From positions 22,165,932 to 22,229,931 of the forward strand of contig NC_023753.2 in NCBI RefSeq assembly GCF_000499845.2: a DNA stretch of 64,000 nucleotides, read 5' to 3'. Source of the stretch: Phaseolus vulgaris (Eukaryota; Streptophyta; Magnoliopsida; Fabales; Fabaceae). Every line of letters starts with the position of its first letter. The stretch's first letter is position 1. This document shows positions 44,978-58,146 of this stretch, piece after piece. The position numbers and the translations under genes are program-made. The notes beneath the pieces are model-generated. The model ran no database searches, was not told the DNA's origin, and saw only the letters and a list, made by a program, of their open reading frames with translations.

Positions 44978-45532
44978 GTATTTTAGTTTATTTCAGTATT
45001 TAAGTTTCTAAAAGGACAATTCTTTTTGTTAAATTTAAGCATTAGAATCATTAATCTGATGAGATTTAATAAAAAGAAGTTATGAACCTATCCAAATTGA
45101 ACTAAAACAAATTAATTGATTTGAATGAAAAATTTAACTAAACTCAAAATACAACAAATTTCAATATATCCCTAATTTAATGTTATATTTTTTTAGTCAT
45201 TTAAATTGTTCGCCTAACTAATTTCACATTCAACCATTCAAACTAGTAAATTTATTTTTTTTTCCTAAAAATATATGTAAATTGAAAATCACTGCTGATA
45301 CTCTTAGCAACTTTTAACTATGGTTTTTAATTCATTATTACCATAGATAAATAAAATGTTATCATCTTTTTTTTTTCTTATATTTTGGCTGGTATTGTCT
45401 TTAGTTTCCTATTAATATGGTATTTTTCTCGGTCTTCTGAATGCATTTATCTTATGGACAATTCTATCATCCTTAATAAAAAGAATGGTACGATTTTTTC
45501 TTCTATCATGGATAAACAAGGTTGGATTTCAT

Positions 45533-45564
<32 letters not shown>

Positions 45565-46715
45565 TTTTTTTTTTTTAAAACTTCATCTAATAATGTAGAT
45601 AATACGAGGGAAAATGTAGCATTTTCTTATTATATCTAAAATAACAAGTTACCAGTACATTTACCAGAGTATTTTAAATTTATCTAAATACAATAAATAA
45701 ATAAAAAAAAAAAACTCAAGTTACGGGAAAATACCTATAAATTAACGCATGTAAAACAAAAAAAATGTATATTAAAATAGAAATAAATAAATAATATATC
45801 TATAAAGTCATAAAATAGATATGCATAATTTGAAATAAAAGACATAAAAATAGTATATGTAATTATTTAGAAGATAATAGATTAAAAGTATTAAATTGGT
45901 GTTGAAATAGTGTAATTTAATATTAGACTAAAGAGTGAAAGCAGTTGCGTGAAGATATGAGGGTAATGTTTTGCCATTATGTTGATGTCATAACCCGCTG
46001 CACCATCTTCCTATCATCTTCAACTATATAAAATGACGTATTTTCCTTTTTAAAGTACTTTTTATAAAAATATATTAAGAACTCCTCCAACTTGATCTAA
46101 AAAATTCCAAGTTGTTAAAATTTTCAAGTGGATTAGGATGAGCTAGATTGGGATGCATGATGGAATTTAATGAGTTATCCATTTGAAGAATGATGTTAAG
46201 ACTAATAACAAGGAGAAAATTTGTGTTTCAAAAATAAGTATGGAATAGGAAGGGGGGAAAATTATGCAAAAGAAGAAAGTACTAAGAAAAATAGTGATGA
46301 TAATTTGGTTTATTATCTTCTTAATTTTATTTGTATTACGTATAGTAATATAACTAACAAAATCATATTTTAAAATAAAGAAAAAATATTACCCCACTCT
46401 GAATAAAATAACACTACAATACTTGTCTTTTCTATCTGCCTTTTTTTTTCCCTTGTTTATAAGTAAACTATCAACTATCTGAGTTTTAATTTGCAACAAA
46501 AAAAAAATTAGTCCAATTAAGTTGTTTGGCTGCCCAGCTATATATTCTTGTAGTGATAACGTTAACCCTCCTACATCATATTATAATTAAAAGAATATTT
46601 TTTTTATTAAAATTGAGTAATTTTAAAATTGTATTAACTAAATTGTAATTATAAATTAGTGTTTTTCAATGTGAAGTAGTTGTTAAAGTAACATTTCTTT
46701 TATTTTCACTTATGG
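44978..46715. other. AT-rich spacer with microsatellite
   Basis: No gene is seen. A (TAT)n(AT)n tract followed by T-runs is at about 45531-45580. Poly-A-rich sequence follows. Confidence 0.45.
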
Positions 46716-47100
46716 TATTAGAGTATTAAAATCATCAAATAGAAACCAATATTTAGATATCAAAATAATTAGTTGCAATAGTAACTAAATTAGATACCAT
46801 TCTAGAAACTAACAAAAATTGGTTTCTAAATTAGTTTATATTATTGTTAAATAGTTTCTAAATTGGTATCTAATTAGTTACTAAAGTTTTTAATTACCAA
46901 TAATTTAGATTCTAAATTTGGTAGCAAAAATATTGGTTGTTAATTAGATACCAATTTAAAAATCATTTAGCAATAATAGAAACTAAAATTTAGAAACTAA
47001 AAATTTATTTACTCCATAAAATAGTCTCTAATTTAATCACTATAACAACTAATTATTTTTTATTTTCAAAATTAGTTTCTATTTTATGATTTTGTTATAC
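46716..47100. mobile_element. Second, diverged CACTA-type MITE
   Basis: Shares the subterminal tracts AATAGAAACCAA, AATAATTAGTTGCAATAGTAACTAAATTAGATACCA and their inverted counterparts with the elements at 44763 and 52914. Its terminal bases are degraded (no clean CACTA end). Internal tracts (TTTCTAAATTGGTATCTAATTAG) match the 52914 element over about 250 bases. Confidence 0.75.
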
Positions 47101-50100
47101 TTAAAAAATTATTCCTATTAATGAAAACTTTGATTCTTAATTACGATATTGCAAACCATAACGTAGTATCTAATCTAATAAGTTACATAAAATTTATAAC
47201 TAGAAAAAAATGTAGTGATCAAATTTATTTGGAATGAAGGGGAATAATATTTAAACATTTTTTTTCTTAATAGTTTCTTTGTTTTATATATATCATTGAA
47301 AAATCGCCTAAATTAATTTTCCAAAAAACAGAAGAAGAAAAAAATTCTAATTATAGAATAGACGTTTTGAGAAAATTACATAGAATAGATTGTGGTATTT
47401 CTTAGTTACAATGATTTTAGACTATTAAAGCACTAGCCACTTTCTTTCAAATCCATAGGTGCTATTTCTCACTTCACTTCATGTTTGTGCAAGATGTCAA
47501 CATCATCATAGTTTTTGACAAAATAAAAATGGCAACAATACAAGGCTCGTGCTAGAAACATCACAGAAAAGTGTTGCATGTTAGTTAAAACTGAAAAGCA
47601 AATTAGGTTTAGTTGAGTAGAAGTTGCATGATTGGATTCACTCACTACAGTTATTTGGGTACTTCACTCATATGAAAACGCTAGAACAGCTTTTAGTCAC
47701 ATACTTTTCATCCAACAATAAATTGATCTCTATAGATAATCTGTACATGCATTTTTTTTTTTATATCATATGAATTTGAGTGGGTTTTGGTGATTATTCG
47801 TATAGTGCCATGTGAGGTTGTAGTTTATAAAATTCATGAGAGCAAAATGTTACTCTGAAAATATTTAGCTGTGCAAAAATAGGATGAGCAATTTAAATAT
47901 TTTGGTGGTCTAAAATAATTTACTTAGACTAAGCGTAGTTTAATTAAAAAATATTTATTAAATTAAAAAAAGAATATATATGTTCTTAATTCCTAAAAGA
48001 CTATTGTGTTCTCATAAATCATGTTTGTATCGAGTATACATTATTGGAAAGTTCTGTGATATAATATGGAAAAAAAGATGAACAAAATCATGCTCTAATC
48101 TCACTTTCAGAAAATAACTTGAAGATGAAAGGACAATTACAAAGTGTTGTCTACCTTATTCTACTTTTTTTTAAACTAGTGATCAACACATTTCAGTTAA
48201 ATCTTTTGAAGGAAAAACACTTTTTTTGTTCCCTATTTAAGTAGTTAGCTTAGGTGGAATCTCTATAACTTTTTAAAACGAGTGAAAAATAGTTCTATAA
48301 CAGAATCAAATTATTTAGAATTATAATACTGGACATATTTGGAAAAAATTCTCCGAGCAAACTTTTAGGAGAGAAAAATAAGAAAATAAATAAATAGAGT
48401 TATCCAAAAATTAAAATTAAGTTGCATAAACTAATTTGTAGAATTTTTTTACTTATAATTTCTTTATGTTTTTATTTTTTATTTTATAAAAATAATAATT
48501 ATTTTTTTAATATTTTCTATTTTAAGTTTACTAAAGTTTATTTCAAATTCATATCGCATTTTTATTTTACATAGAAAATTTTCTTCTAATGCTCAACCTA
48601 AATTACAAAAATTATCTTATAAATAACATATTTTTTAAATTTTAATTATTCTTTAAAAACTTCTCATCTAAGAATAAAGTAAAATCATGTTTTTAAACAT
48701 AAATTCATCCTTAAAATAAATAAAAGTTTGTTTCTGAGGAGAGTTTCTAAATGAATTTATGAAAGTGTATAAAATATGACTTCATCGTAAAAAAATCATA
48801 TTTAACATAAATTCTTTTTTGAAGTATCCTTCAATAAATATTTTTTTATTTATTTAAATTGCACCAACATGCTGATTTGACCACTTAAATGCCAGTTTGC
48901 AAATATACTTTAATCACATTTCGATTGTATTTATGAAATTTGGCAATCAAATTTGATGATTATTAAATTAAAGTGCATGATATTTTTTTCATCTAAATTT
49001 TGTGTGAAAAAAGAAATTTACTAATCAATGCACATGGAATAGGTGGACTAAACTAGTCGTTTTTTAATATATGTTTAAAATGAGCGAATGTGATTAACAG
49101 GAACCAACATCAATTTTTATATATGATTTGGCTTGTATTAGGTTCGACACGACTTTACACTTTTTAAAAAATTATTAAGTGGATGCGAGTTTTAATTTAT
49201 TATTAAAATTAAGTTAAGTGTTTTATAATTTATTTTTGAAATAATTTTAAATATTATATATATATATATATTTTTTAAGTTAAAGAAAGAAAAATATTTA
49301 AACTCTTTCTAAATAGATTTATCGGTTGAACCCTTACACTCCTTTAAAATATTGTTAAACCCACGCTAGTGGTAAAAATAAAAATAATAAAATTTATTAA
49401 GGTTCACTTTTAAGACAGTAAAGCAAACATTAGTATTACATTTTATTTTAAATTATTATATTTTAGTTTGGTCTATGAGAAGAAAAAAATAAGATTAATA
49501 TTTATGAGTTTAGTCAATGATAAAAAAAATAATATTTTATTAGGTTAGTGTTGGTTTAATTAACATGGTAGTCAATTAAATAATTATATGTTAGTGTCAG
49601 TTTAATTGATACTTACTGATGTAAGACAAAAGAAAATAAGAATGAATTATGTGTGTTAAATGTTAACACTTTTCATTCGAGAGTTTTTTCCATTTCTCTT
49701 ATATTTTTTCGAGTTCAAGTCCTAATGCAAGCGTTCCACACATTTCTGTCATTCATTATCTTTGAAGCTCATTCCTATCTCCACTTATGTGTTTTGTGTC
49801 TAGGTTTAGCTTATTTGGTGTTAGAGTTCGTCTTTGCATGACATTGTGAGTCCAAGCGCCTTTGTTCTAACACGATTTGTTGTCTTTAAAGGTACAACTG
49901 CATAAACTTGGTAAAGAATTGAAATCCCTCATGTTTGTGTTTGATTTTGTGATTATTATCCATTAAGAAACTAATACCAGAACTCTTGTTTCCAAATGGG
50001 GTCCCAATGCTGAAGTGGTAGGTTATTAAGAAGATATTCGTGAGGAGTCATACAAGGGATTGTCTTGATTAAGGTAAATGTTCTTGGTTGGAGTTGAAAT

Positions 50101-50850
50101 ATGCATCCTAAAAGGTGAATGTTATTATTAAGTACATTTGAAAGTTTGGTTTGCACATCTGGTTTTGTTGTGGTTTGGTTATTTTTATCAAGTGGTCTTA
50201 TAGTTGAACAAAGGTGATTGACATGGATGTTAAAGTTGGTTGGGATTGCTCTAAAGGTGAGTTGTTGTCTTTGAAATAATTATTTCTTGTAGTTTGTTAC
50301 AAGTTTAAATTAGGTAAGATATAGGTTAACTGGATAGGAGAAATTTCCTTGGAAAAAATAAAAATAGTTAGTCCATTTCTCTCTTTTTTATTACTTTAGA
50401 ACATTGAGGAAGTCTACTGTTGAACTGTAAATTCAAACTAAATTTTGTTATTCTATCTATTGTGTTGGATTGTGAATTGAAACTAAATCTAGTCATTCCA
50501 ATTGACTTCATCATTAACTTATCATACAAAAGGGAAATGTTAATAGTGTGTTCAAGACTATTGGTGTGGAGTAGTTGTTACCAAATAAAAAATGTTCATG
50601 GGCTTAAGTACTCGAAATATTGCATAATATTCTGAATCAGTTGGAAGAGTTTTTATGTTATGTTTTTCAGTAAGAGGAAGAATAAAAGGGACTTCAACAA
50701 TCATCGTCTCTTTGTTGGTTATGTCTATCTAACCTTTGCTCTGATAGTCCACTAGACATAGACTCCCTCAATCCAACCACCCCCACTCCTTCAGTCTAGC
50801 CCACCCCTGCTCCTATAGTTGAGCTCATCCATGATATTACAACCCATCCC
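47101..50850. other. AT-rich spacer, no gene seen
   Basis: A long AT-rich stretch with T/A homopolymers and a (TA)n tract at about 49255-49271. From 49600 to 50640 the composition is slightly less extreme, and short frames exist (49653-49841, 49971-50156, 50420-50635), but none could be assigned to a family. Confidence 0.45.
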
Positions 50851-52050
50851 TCTTGCTACTTTTGACCACAATCTCCCTACTGAGGAGGTGCAATGTGATA
50901 CTACTGGGAGGGTCATCATCCGATCTCTCGATAAATGGTAAGCTCACTATGTTATTCATATTTTATTTCATTGTCCACACTTAAAGCTTAACAATTTGGT
51001 TAGTATATTTTGTAGTTAGACACCCAACAATCACGCTATTGAGGTTATTGGGCACTTAATTTGGTCTCAATTTAGGGATTCATACCATCATTATGATTGT
51101 ATGATTGAGGAGGCCCAACTTAAATGGTGGATTGAAATTAAAGTCACTTTAATTATTAATTAGAATGAATTAAAAATGAACCAATTTTTAATATCACCAA
51201 ATTAACTTATATGTTTTTCATTTTTACACATGAGGGTTACTTAAACCCCTCAGGATGAGTGCCATATAAGAAATGTCTACGAGTCAAATATAAAGTGACT
51301 TTGTAACATGTCTAGTAAAGCTAGGACAAAGGGCTTCAAACCTAGTTGGATAGGATAAGAACCATGGGGTAAACTTTTGAACTATTGGGTACCTAAAAGT
51401 TCAAAGAAAAATAATCCCAAAACAAAATGAATTGGTCTTCAACTCAAGGTGGAGCACCACACTCAACAGGCCACAAATCACACTTGGACATTACATTGGA
51501 CCTGTTAAGTATTACTGATGATTTATGTACAGTTTGTTACATGTGATTCAATTCAATTGTGTAACATATATTGTTTTGTAATTGTATAACCTTTGTTAAG
51601 AACATAAATATGGTTATCCTATTGAACTTGATGAATTATTTTTGGCCATTCACACCAACGAGGTGGTTGGGTAGATACTCATTCCCGTGAGACTTATGTA
51701 AGTTATTTCTAATTTTTCTTACTTTATTTATATTTTTAACATAATTTTCTAACATTTGCAACTCCCAATAATAGTCTAGGAAACCTGCCATTAGTAGTTG
51801 AGGGTTGTATAATCTATAGTTCTGAAGGATCGACTTCTCATGTGCACCAAATAATTGCAACAACAAAGTTTCAATGTTGGTAAGATGTCGCTGGAGGAAA
51901 GAGCAGAGGTAGAGTTTATGACACTATTGACTTGACTGCTAATTTTCGCCATGGGGTGTCATCCCTCACTGAGCCCTCTTTATTAGCTTGTACCATTGAT
52001 TACAGTGACCAGTTGGTTGAGAATGAATGACTTTGTCAGCAAGTCTGAAA
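50850..52050 (+). pseudogene. Degenerate En/Spm-type plant transposase (Transposase_24/Ptta) gene
   Basis: In shifting plus-strand frames with stops, the sequence reads EEVQCDTTGRVIIRSLDKW (50890-50940), WSQFRDSYHHYDCMIEEA (51060-51120), TKGFKPSWIG then EPWGKLLNYW (51330-51395), and DELFLAIHTNE followed by a THSRETYV reading (51625-51700). It ends with a GRVYDTIDLTANFRHGVSSLT tract (51910-51975). The order and wording match the plant transposase_24 (Ptta/En/Spm) proteins as I remember them: the SxKxKGxKPSWIG-like block, the WKLLxYW block, the THT...WVD...RSxxTY block and the Gly-rich C-terminal signature. Intron-like AT-rich stretches separate the blocks. No intact frame remains. Confidence 0.65.
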
Positions 52051-52419
52051 AGCAAATGAAAAAGTTGATACATTTTTTATATATATTTTTGACTTATTTT
52101 TCTTAAACAATCTTACTTTCTGAATTGTTCATAGGATGTGTATGATACATTTTATTTAACTATTGCTTGATTACTACCTCTTTAATATGTTTCTTTAGAA
52201 CTAAAATTGATTGGTTGGTGTTATAATTGAATTTGGAATTAAATTTATATTGAGTTTGAATATGGAATTACAATTGAAATTGATATTGAATTTCAATTTG
52301 TAATTCCAGCTGATATTGGGTGTGGAAAGATACTGTATAAGCAAGTTTTAAATTTAAAAAAAAATTGAAAATACTTTTAAACTTAATTTTTTTCATCACT
52401 TGACGCTACTATCTTTTTC

Positions 52420-52700
52420 CACTAGTTAGCGTTGACTTGACCCACTTTTAAGTCTTAATTTTTTTTAATTTTTTATAGCATCGACTATATTAACACAAAT
52501 CTTTTAATTTCTTTATATCTTTGCTTGGATAGCATCGGCTTGGCCTACTCTAAATCCCAATTTTTTTTATAGTATCGACTTCTGGCATAAATCTTTTAGT
52601 TTTTTTTTTTGTTTTTTTTAAATTTTTATATTTTGCTTAGGTATAAGGTATAAGCTTCCTCACTCTAAATTCCAATTTGTTTATAGTGTCGGCTAGACTA
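52420..52700 (+). repeat. Subterminal-type repeats (TAGCRTCGRCTW..)
   Basis: The motif recurs as TAGCGTTGACTTGAC (52427), TAGCATCGACTATAT (52477), TAGCATCGGCTTGGC (52530), TAGTATCGACTTCTGG (52571) and TAGTGTCGGCTAGAC (52684). The copies are separated by T-rich runs and a shared CACTCTAAAT(T/C)CCAA tract. This resembles the subterminal repeats of autonomous CACTA elements and lies about 400 bases after the transposase remnant. Confidence 0.6.
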
Positions 52701-52913
52701 ACGAATTGTTTTTAATTTTTTGTATATTTAATTTAAGTAATATTAGTTTGGTCTACCCTATAATTATATTATTGAATATTGGTTGTCCAATTTGCATATG
52801 GTGGACTGAGAGTACTAACATCCTTTCCACATGTCAATGCAAGATTCAACAACTTCCAAGTATGGAGCGTGGACATTTTATCCAACGAAAAATCAACGTT
52901 AATCACGTTTTAA

Positions 52914-54146
52914 CACTACAAGAAAATGATGAAATAAAAACTAATTTTAAAAACAAAAAATAATTAATTGTTATAGTGACTGATCTTGCCGGTGACTTGA
53001 TTGTCAAAGGACTCGCCACGTCAAACTTATGCCTTCCATAAACACGTTCCAAGCGCTTCCTCAAAGAACCCCAATCGTACCTGTGAAACACAACAAACGG
53101 CACCTCTAGCGGCCGATTGCACTCTGACGCTCAAGTCAGCCACACAAAACCACCAAAGAACTAAGTACGATGAATCTCTGGGAGACTCGTGTGCACTCTG
53201 TGATTCTCACTCTCTCTCTGTGTGTTAACGGGTAACTTGCACGAATGAAATCTTACCTCTGCATGAGCGTGGAATGTCTTTATATACCCTGCGGCGCACC
53301 TAAGTTATTCACTTACGAAGTAACTTCGCATGTTTCTTTCGCTGGATGTCTCGTACAACCTCAGTGTGAATACCAGGTGTAGCCTGGCTAGCGCACGTAC
53401 CAGGTGTTACCTGCTGTGTGCGCGATCACCCTTGCATTGCTCCATGCACGTTATGGGTTAGAGAGCACCAACCACCGACTGGCTGTTAGCTCCCTTATGC
53501 CGCTCTCGTGCGCAGTACTATGAAGCACCTGTTCTTCTCCTTCTTCCACTACTCTGCCGCACGAGACTCATACGCAACACTCTCGCTGGGAATTGCCTCT
53601 CGCTCCTAGCTTGCCTGTGCGTGGCGCGACGACCGATCGTCTTATCTAAACGATGATCGCGCATCCCTTCTGACCACCGACCACCACCTGAACATCAATC
53701 ACCCCCGGGTAACCCTATGAACGACACACCACACATCAACTTCCCTGGCCCACGTGTGCCACTAAGAGCGGTCCACGTGGCTATCTACTGCTGATGTCAC
53801 CGACAACCGACCACCGACCGGATCAGTGACTAAATTAGATACCATTTTAGAGTCTAAATTTTTTTTTGGTTTCTAAATTAGTTTCTATTATGGTTAAATA
53901 GTTTCTAAATTGGTATCTAATTAGCTACCAAGGTTTTAACTACCAATTATTTAGATTCTAAATTTGGTAGCAAAAACATTGATAGCTAATTAGATACCAA
54001 TTTTGAAACCATTTAATAATAATATAAACTAATTTAGAAACCAAAAACTTTTTTAGTCTCTAAAATAGTTTCTAATTTAGTCACTATAGCAACTAATTAT
54101 TTTTTGTCTATAAAATTGGTTTTTATTTAATGATTTTTTTTTAGTG
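52914..54146. mobile_element. CACTA-type non-autonomous element with TAA target duplication, split by a solo LTR
   Basis: The left end is CACTACAAGAAAATGATGAA. The right end read on the opposite strand starts CACTAAAAAAAAATCATTAA, and the inverted repeats remain alignable for about 70 bases. TAA flanks it at 52911-52913 and 54147-54149. The element proper is about 385 bases once the inserted 850 bases (52981-53830) are removed. It is the best preserved relative of the elements at 44763 and 46716. Confidence 0.88.
52981..53825 (-). mobile_element. Solo LTR nested in the CACTA element
   Basis: The 845-base insert begins TGATCTTGCC and ends CCGGATCA, the TG...CA form of an LTR. It is flanked by the direct repeat GTGAC (52976-52980 and 53826-53830). 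Its GC content is clearly higher than that of the host element. On the minus strand a TATA-like GGTATATAAAGAC lies at about 53278-53290, followed downstream by GACTTGAGCGTCAGAGTGC, which fits gypsy LTRs transcribed on the minus strand. There is no internal region, so this is the product of LTR-LTR recombination. Confidence 0.88.
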
Positions 54147-54149
54147 TAA

Positions 54150-57144
54150 TATATATTTTTTAATTTATTTATTTATCTATGTTTCTTACCAATTCTAAAA
54201 TAATCATTGTTCGCTATTAGTTTTATTATTTTTTAAAAAGTTATTGTGAATATAATTAATATTATCATAAATAGAACTAATTTAATATATTATTATTATT
54301 ATTGTTATTATTATTATTATTATTATTCTAATTACATATTGACATTATTATTTTATTAAAAAAAATTATTCTCGTTATCTACTAATATTGTTATTTCTTT
54401 TAGCATTATTATTATTATTATAATAATAATAATAATAATAGTTTAATAGATAAATAAATTAGATTAGATTACAATTGAATTTAATTTAAAAAAACAAGTT
54501 AAACTGGTAATAAAGTTAAGCTTAACATTACATATTTTCTACCCTGTTGATTAATTCATTTTTTTATTCAAGTCATGTCAAGGTTACTTGAGTGAATAAT
54601 TGTATCGTATTTTAGTAATAATGACTCAATCATGATGAGTTTAAATGTTTTTTCAAATATAAAAAAAATTATATGCTTTCATTCATAATCATAGATTCAG
54701 AACAAATGGGTATAAACTCAAGAACATGCATGGTAAAAAAATTCTTCATACTTTCTCAAAATAGAGTCAGCTTTATCGTTCATAGTTTTTCTGCATGTTA
54801 CAACTTTTACATTTGCTCACAATCTGATTCAAAAATAACTTCTGTGATATTCATAAATGTGACCCATTACAAGCTTAAATGTTAAAATGTTTTTCATGCT
54901 AAAAGAAATTATTTGATAGTTCAAAACTATCATGTGTTTATAATTCTAATTTCAACGTGATATGCATCTTAATTATGTATATATTTAATTATGTGTCATG
55001 TAAAAATTATTAAGAATTATATCTAATAATTTCTCTACAGGAAGAAATTTTAAAAAATCCTATCCTTACCAATTGGTAGAGTGATAACCTTATTCATTTA
55101 GTTATTAATTACACTGATAAACAATGCATACATACATACATATATATATGAAAATTTCATTTTTTTTACTTAATTAACACAATGTTTGGAAAGTTCTGTA
55201 AACAAGTATTGACATATGTGAAATGTCGACTAGGTATAGTTACTACACAGTTAAATGACATATTAAATGATTAAATATCTTTTTAGTTTAGTCTATTACA
55301 AAAAAACAACTTTTAGCTTTTTTTTACAAAATGTTTGGTCGAGTAAAAAGAAAATAAAAAAGAAAAAACATAAAAGGTATATGTTTTATTCTGTTTGATT
55401 GAAGAAAAAAGAGAGTTAGCTTTTAAGTCAATTGTTTTTTCAATTTAAAATTATTTTCTTCTTTATTTTTCTTGTTCCGTATCATAGAAATCCTTATGAT
55501 CGGTGGTAAGATTTGCATCAATCTATCTGCTCAAATGGGAGGAAGTTGTGTTGAACATGTCTAGGAAGATGCTTTTTTCTATCCCCTATTTTTTTTTTCA
55601 ACAAGAATATTTTACACTTGAAGACTATTTTATTTGGAAAATAAATCACATATAACAAATTTGTTAAAGTTTGAGAATAATTAATTGAAAATGATTAGTT
55701 GAAAGTAGGAAAAAAATTACAATGGTGAAAGATATGCATTAAAATAAATTGTGTGGGTCTTAATATAGTAAAATTGATGATAGGATGGGAGAAAAAGATT
55801 TGACAAAAAATATCTGAGGAGACATAGTAGTACACATGTTTTGGCCTATTTAGTAAAAGTTTGAGCAACAGAATTTTGGAAAGTAAGGGGAAAAGGAGGG
55901 TTGAGATTTGCTAGTTACAGTTACAGTTGGTGTTTTTTTGATGATGTCGTTTTATAGTTGAAGTGGGGGAAAAAAGAAAAGAGAAGAGAGAGTGGGAAGC
56001 AGAAGAAAGAAGAAGTGGATGAATGTGTGGTGATGCAGACATGACAGAATGCAAAGACTGATATAAATAAAAAGTTGAGTGAAGGGAGCACCGCAGATTC
56101 CGTGGTTCCAGCCTTGCACTCCAATCATCTCGTGCACAAATCCTTCATCCAAACTAATGCCTTATTTTTTCTTTCACTTTTTCACTCTCTCTCTCTCTAA
56201 ACACCTTCTTCTCGTCACTCACATTCGTTAAAATATCCAACAAAAGTAAAGCAATCATTAGTTTGTTTGATGAGAACTTCATTTCATGTTGTCATGTTTT
56301 GTTTGTTTGTTTGTTCGGAATTGAGGATTGAGGGAAGTTGGTGCAAGTTACAACATAGGAAAGCTTTTTTGTGTGGTTTAGATCTTGAAAGGTAGGGAAA
56401 AAGATTGAGAGGCTGGAGTCACATGGAAAGTATATATAGAACGAGAAACAGGGAATCCACCCATGGATAAGAAGGAGAGATTGGATTGTGTTAATTAAAA
56501 AAAAATAAAAATGGGTAAAAATTAGTATTTTGAAATTTTGAGTTGATTGTAAAATATTTAAAAGTAAAAGTAAAAAAGGGGATGTTTAATAGGAATTAGA
56601 AATAGGTATAAATAATTTGAAAATGTGAAAGCAGTGTGATAAGAATGGTAAATAGTAAAAGTGAGAGACTAGGGAGTCAATGAATAAAGAGAGGTAATAA
56701 AGAGGTTGTGCGTTGGCAAAGTGTGAGAAAGAGAGTGTGAGACGGACTTGTTTTTAACAAACCACTCTTTCTCCCTCTCTTCCAATCTGTTCACCCTTCA
56801 CCACACTCTCCAAATTTGGGCACTTTCTGTTGAATTGCATTATTTTTGGTCTATCTTTTTCTTGAGTGCTATATTCTCTCTTTTGTTTTCTAAATTTTCC
56901 AATATTTAGTAGGCTATAAATAAACAGTTCCAAAACTTGGATTGCAGGGCTGATTCACAGTTACTGTTGTATTGGGTGGCTTTTGACTCCCCCAACTTAT
57001 TATACCCTTCACTCCCAATCTATATTTAATAACCAACCTCCACTCTCCTTTCTCTGCTTCCTTACAACCCTCCTAGCCCCTCTCTCTCTATTTGTTTTTT
57101 AAGGTTAGGCTTAAGGCCTCTCTTTGGTTTTGTCAAGAAGAAAC
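54150..57144. other. AT-rich spacer and upstream region of the zinc-finger gene
   Basis: Trinucleotide microsatellites (ATT)n and (AAT)n occur at about 54286-54330 and 54404-54440. No gene is seen. The final kilobase should hold the promoter of the C2H2 gene: a TATA-like CTATATTTAATAA lies at about 57019, followed by a CT-rich leader. Confidence 0.5.
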
Positions 57145-58146
57145 ATGGAAGCACCAGAGGAACTCTCTGTGGGGGGGTCCAAAGATCACACCAACATTGT
57201 CAAGGGGAAAAGAACCAAAAGGGTGAGGCCACAATCCCCTATCCCCTTCGTCACTGCCAATTCCTCCACCGGAGAAGGAGAAGGAGAAGGACAAGATTGC
57301 TGCAATGTTGATGACAACACCAACACCACCACCAACAAAAATTATGATATTAATAACAACAACAACAACAGCTCTCCCACCACTTCTTCTGCAGGATTAC
57401 AAGACAGCACTGATGAAGAGGAGGACATGGCCAATTGCCTCATCCTCCTAGCACAAGGACAATCCCGGGAATCTCATAAACATGCCGAGGAAGATGTGGG
57501 CATGAACTACGCCAAGTACAGCAGTAGGAAATTCTTGGAAGCGGCTACCTTGGGGTCTAGCAGGGCAGGGTACTATGTTTATGAATGCAAGACATGTAAC
57601 AGAACTTTCCCTTCTTTTCAAGCACTTGGAGGCCACAGGGCCAGTCACAAGAAGCCTAAGGCAATGATGGCCATTGGCCAAGAGAAGAAGCAGCAACACC
57701 TTTTGTCATCAGATGAGGAAGAGTTTCAATTGAAGACCAATAATAAATCACCATTTTCCCTTCAACTCAATACAAAGGGCAATTTGTACAACAAGTCCAA
57801 GGTGCATGAGTGTTCCATCTGTGGTGCTGAATTCACATCGGGGCAGGCACTGGGAGGCCACATGAGACGCCACCGTGCACCGGTTGGGATCCCCACCACA
57901 CTCTCCTTCACCCCATTGGCTTTGGAACCAGAAGAAGATCACCCCAGAAAGAAAAGGAATATGTTGAACTTGGAATTGGATCTCAATCTTCCTGCCCCCG
58001 AAGATGATCAAAGAGAATCCAAGTTTTCCTTCCAATCCAAGCAACAACAACAACATGGACAGAAACAACAGCAACAGCAGCAACAGCAACCACCACAAAC
58101 AAGTCTTGTCTTAACTGCCCCAGCTTTGGTGGATTGTCATTACTGA
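57145..58146 (+). CDS. C2H2 zinc-finger repressor, ZAT5-like (C1-2i subclass)
   Basis: An intronless frame of 333 residues from ATG 57145. The frame extends seven codons upstream only to a TTG, so this ATG was preferred. An N-terminal basic [16 protein letters not shown] block (about 21-36) is a likely nuclear-localisation and subclass signature. Acidic and Asn-rich low-complexity tracts follow, then an LxxLAQGQS-type segment ([10 protein letters not shown]). Two plant-type QALGGH zinc fingers lie at 148-168 (Cys148, Cys151, His164, His168) and 223-243 (Cys223, Cys226, His239, His243), about 55 residues apart. A DLN/EAR repression motif ([10 protein letters not shown], 274-283) follows, then a Gln-rich tail. 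Such proteins bind DNA in the nucleus and repress stress- or development-related genes by recruiting TOPLESS-type corepressors. The exact orthologue is uncertain. Confidence 0.92.
   Translation: MEAPEELSVGGSKDHTNIVKGKRTKRVRPQSPIPFVTANSSTGEGEGEGQDCCNVDDNTNTTTNKNYDINNNNNNSSPTTSSAGLQDSTDEEEDMANCLILLAQGQSRESHKHAEEDVGMNYAKYSSRKFLEAATLGSSRAGYYVYECKTCNRTFPSFQALGGHRASHKKPKAMMAIGQEKKQQHLLSSDEEEFQLKTNNKSPFSLQLNTKGNLYNKSKVHECSICGAEFTSGQALGGHMRRHRAPVGIPTTLSFTPLALEPEEDHPRKKRNMLNLELDLNLPAPEDDQRESKFSFQSKQQQQHGQKQQQQQQQQPPQTSLVLTAPALVDCHY

Noticed and set aside
49971..50156. Minus-strand frame vaguely like a copia integrase-RT linker
   Set aside because: The resemblance (a Pro-x-Glu-Tyr-Leu-x-Asn pattern) is too weak, and no protease, integrase or RT motif lies nearby.
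53001..53228. Plus-strand 75-residue Cys/Ser/Thr-rich frame
   Set aside because: Lies wholly inside the solo LTR; short and without homology.
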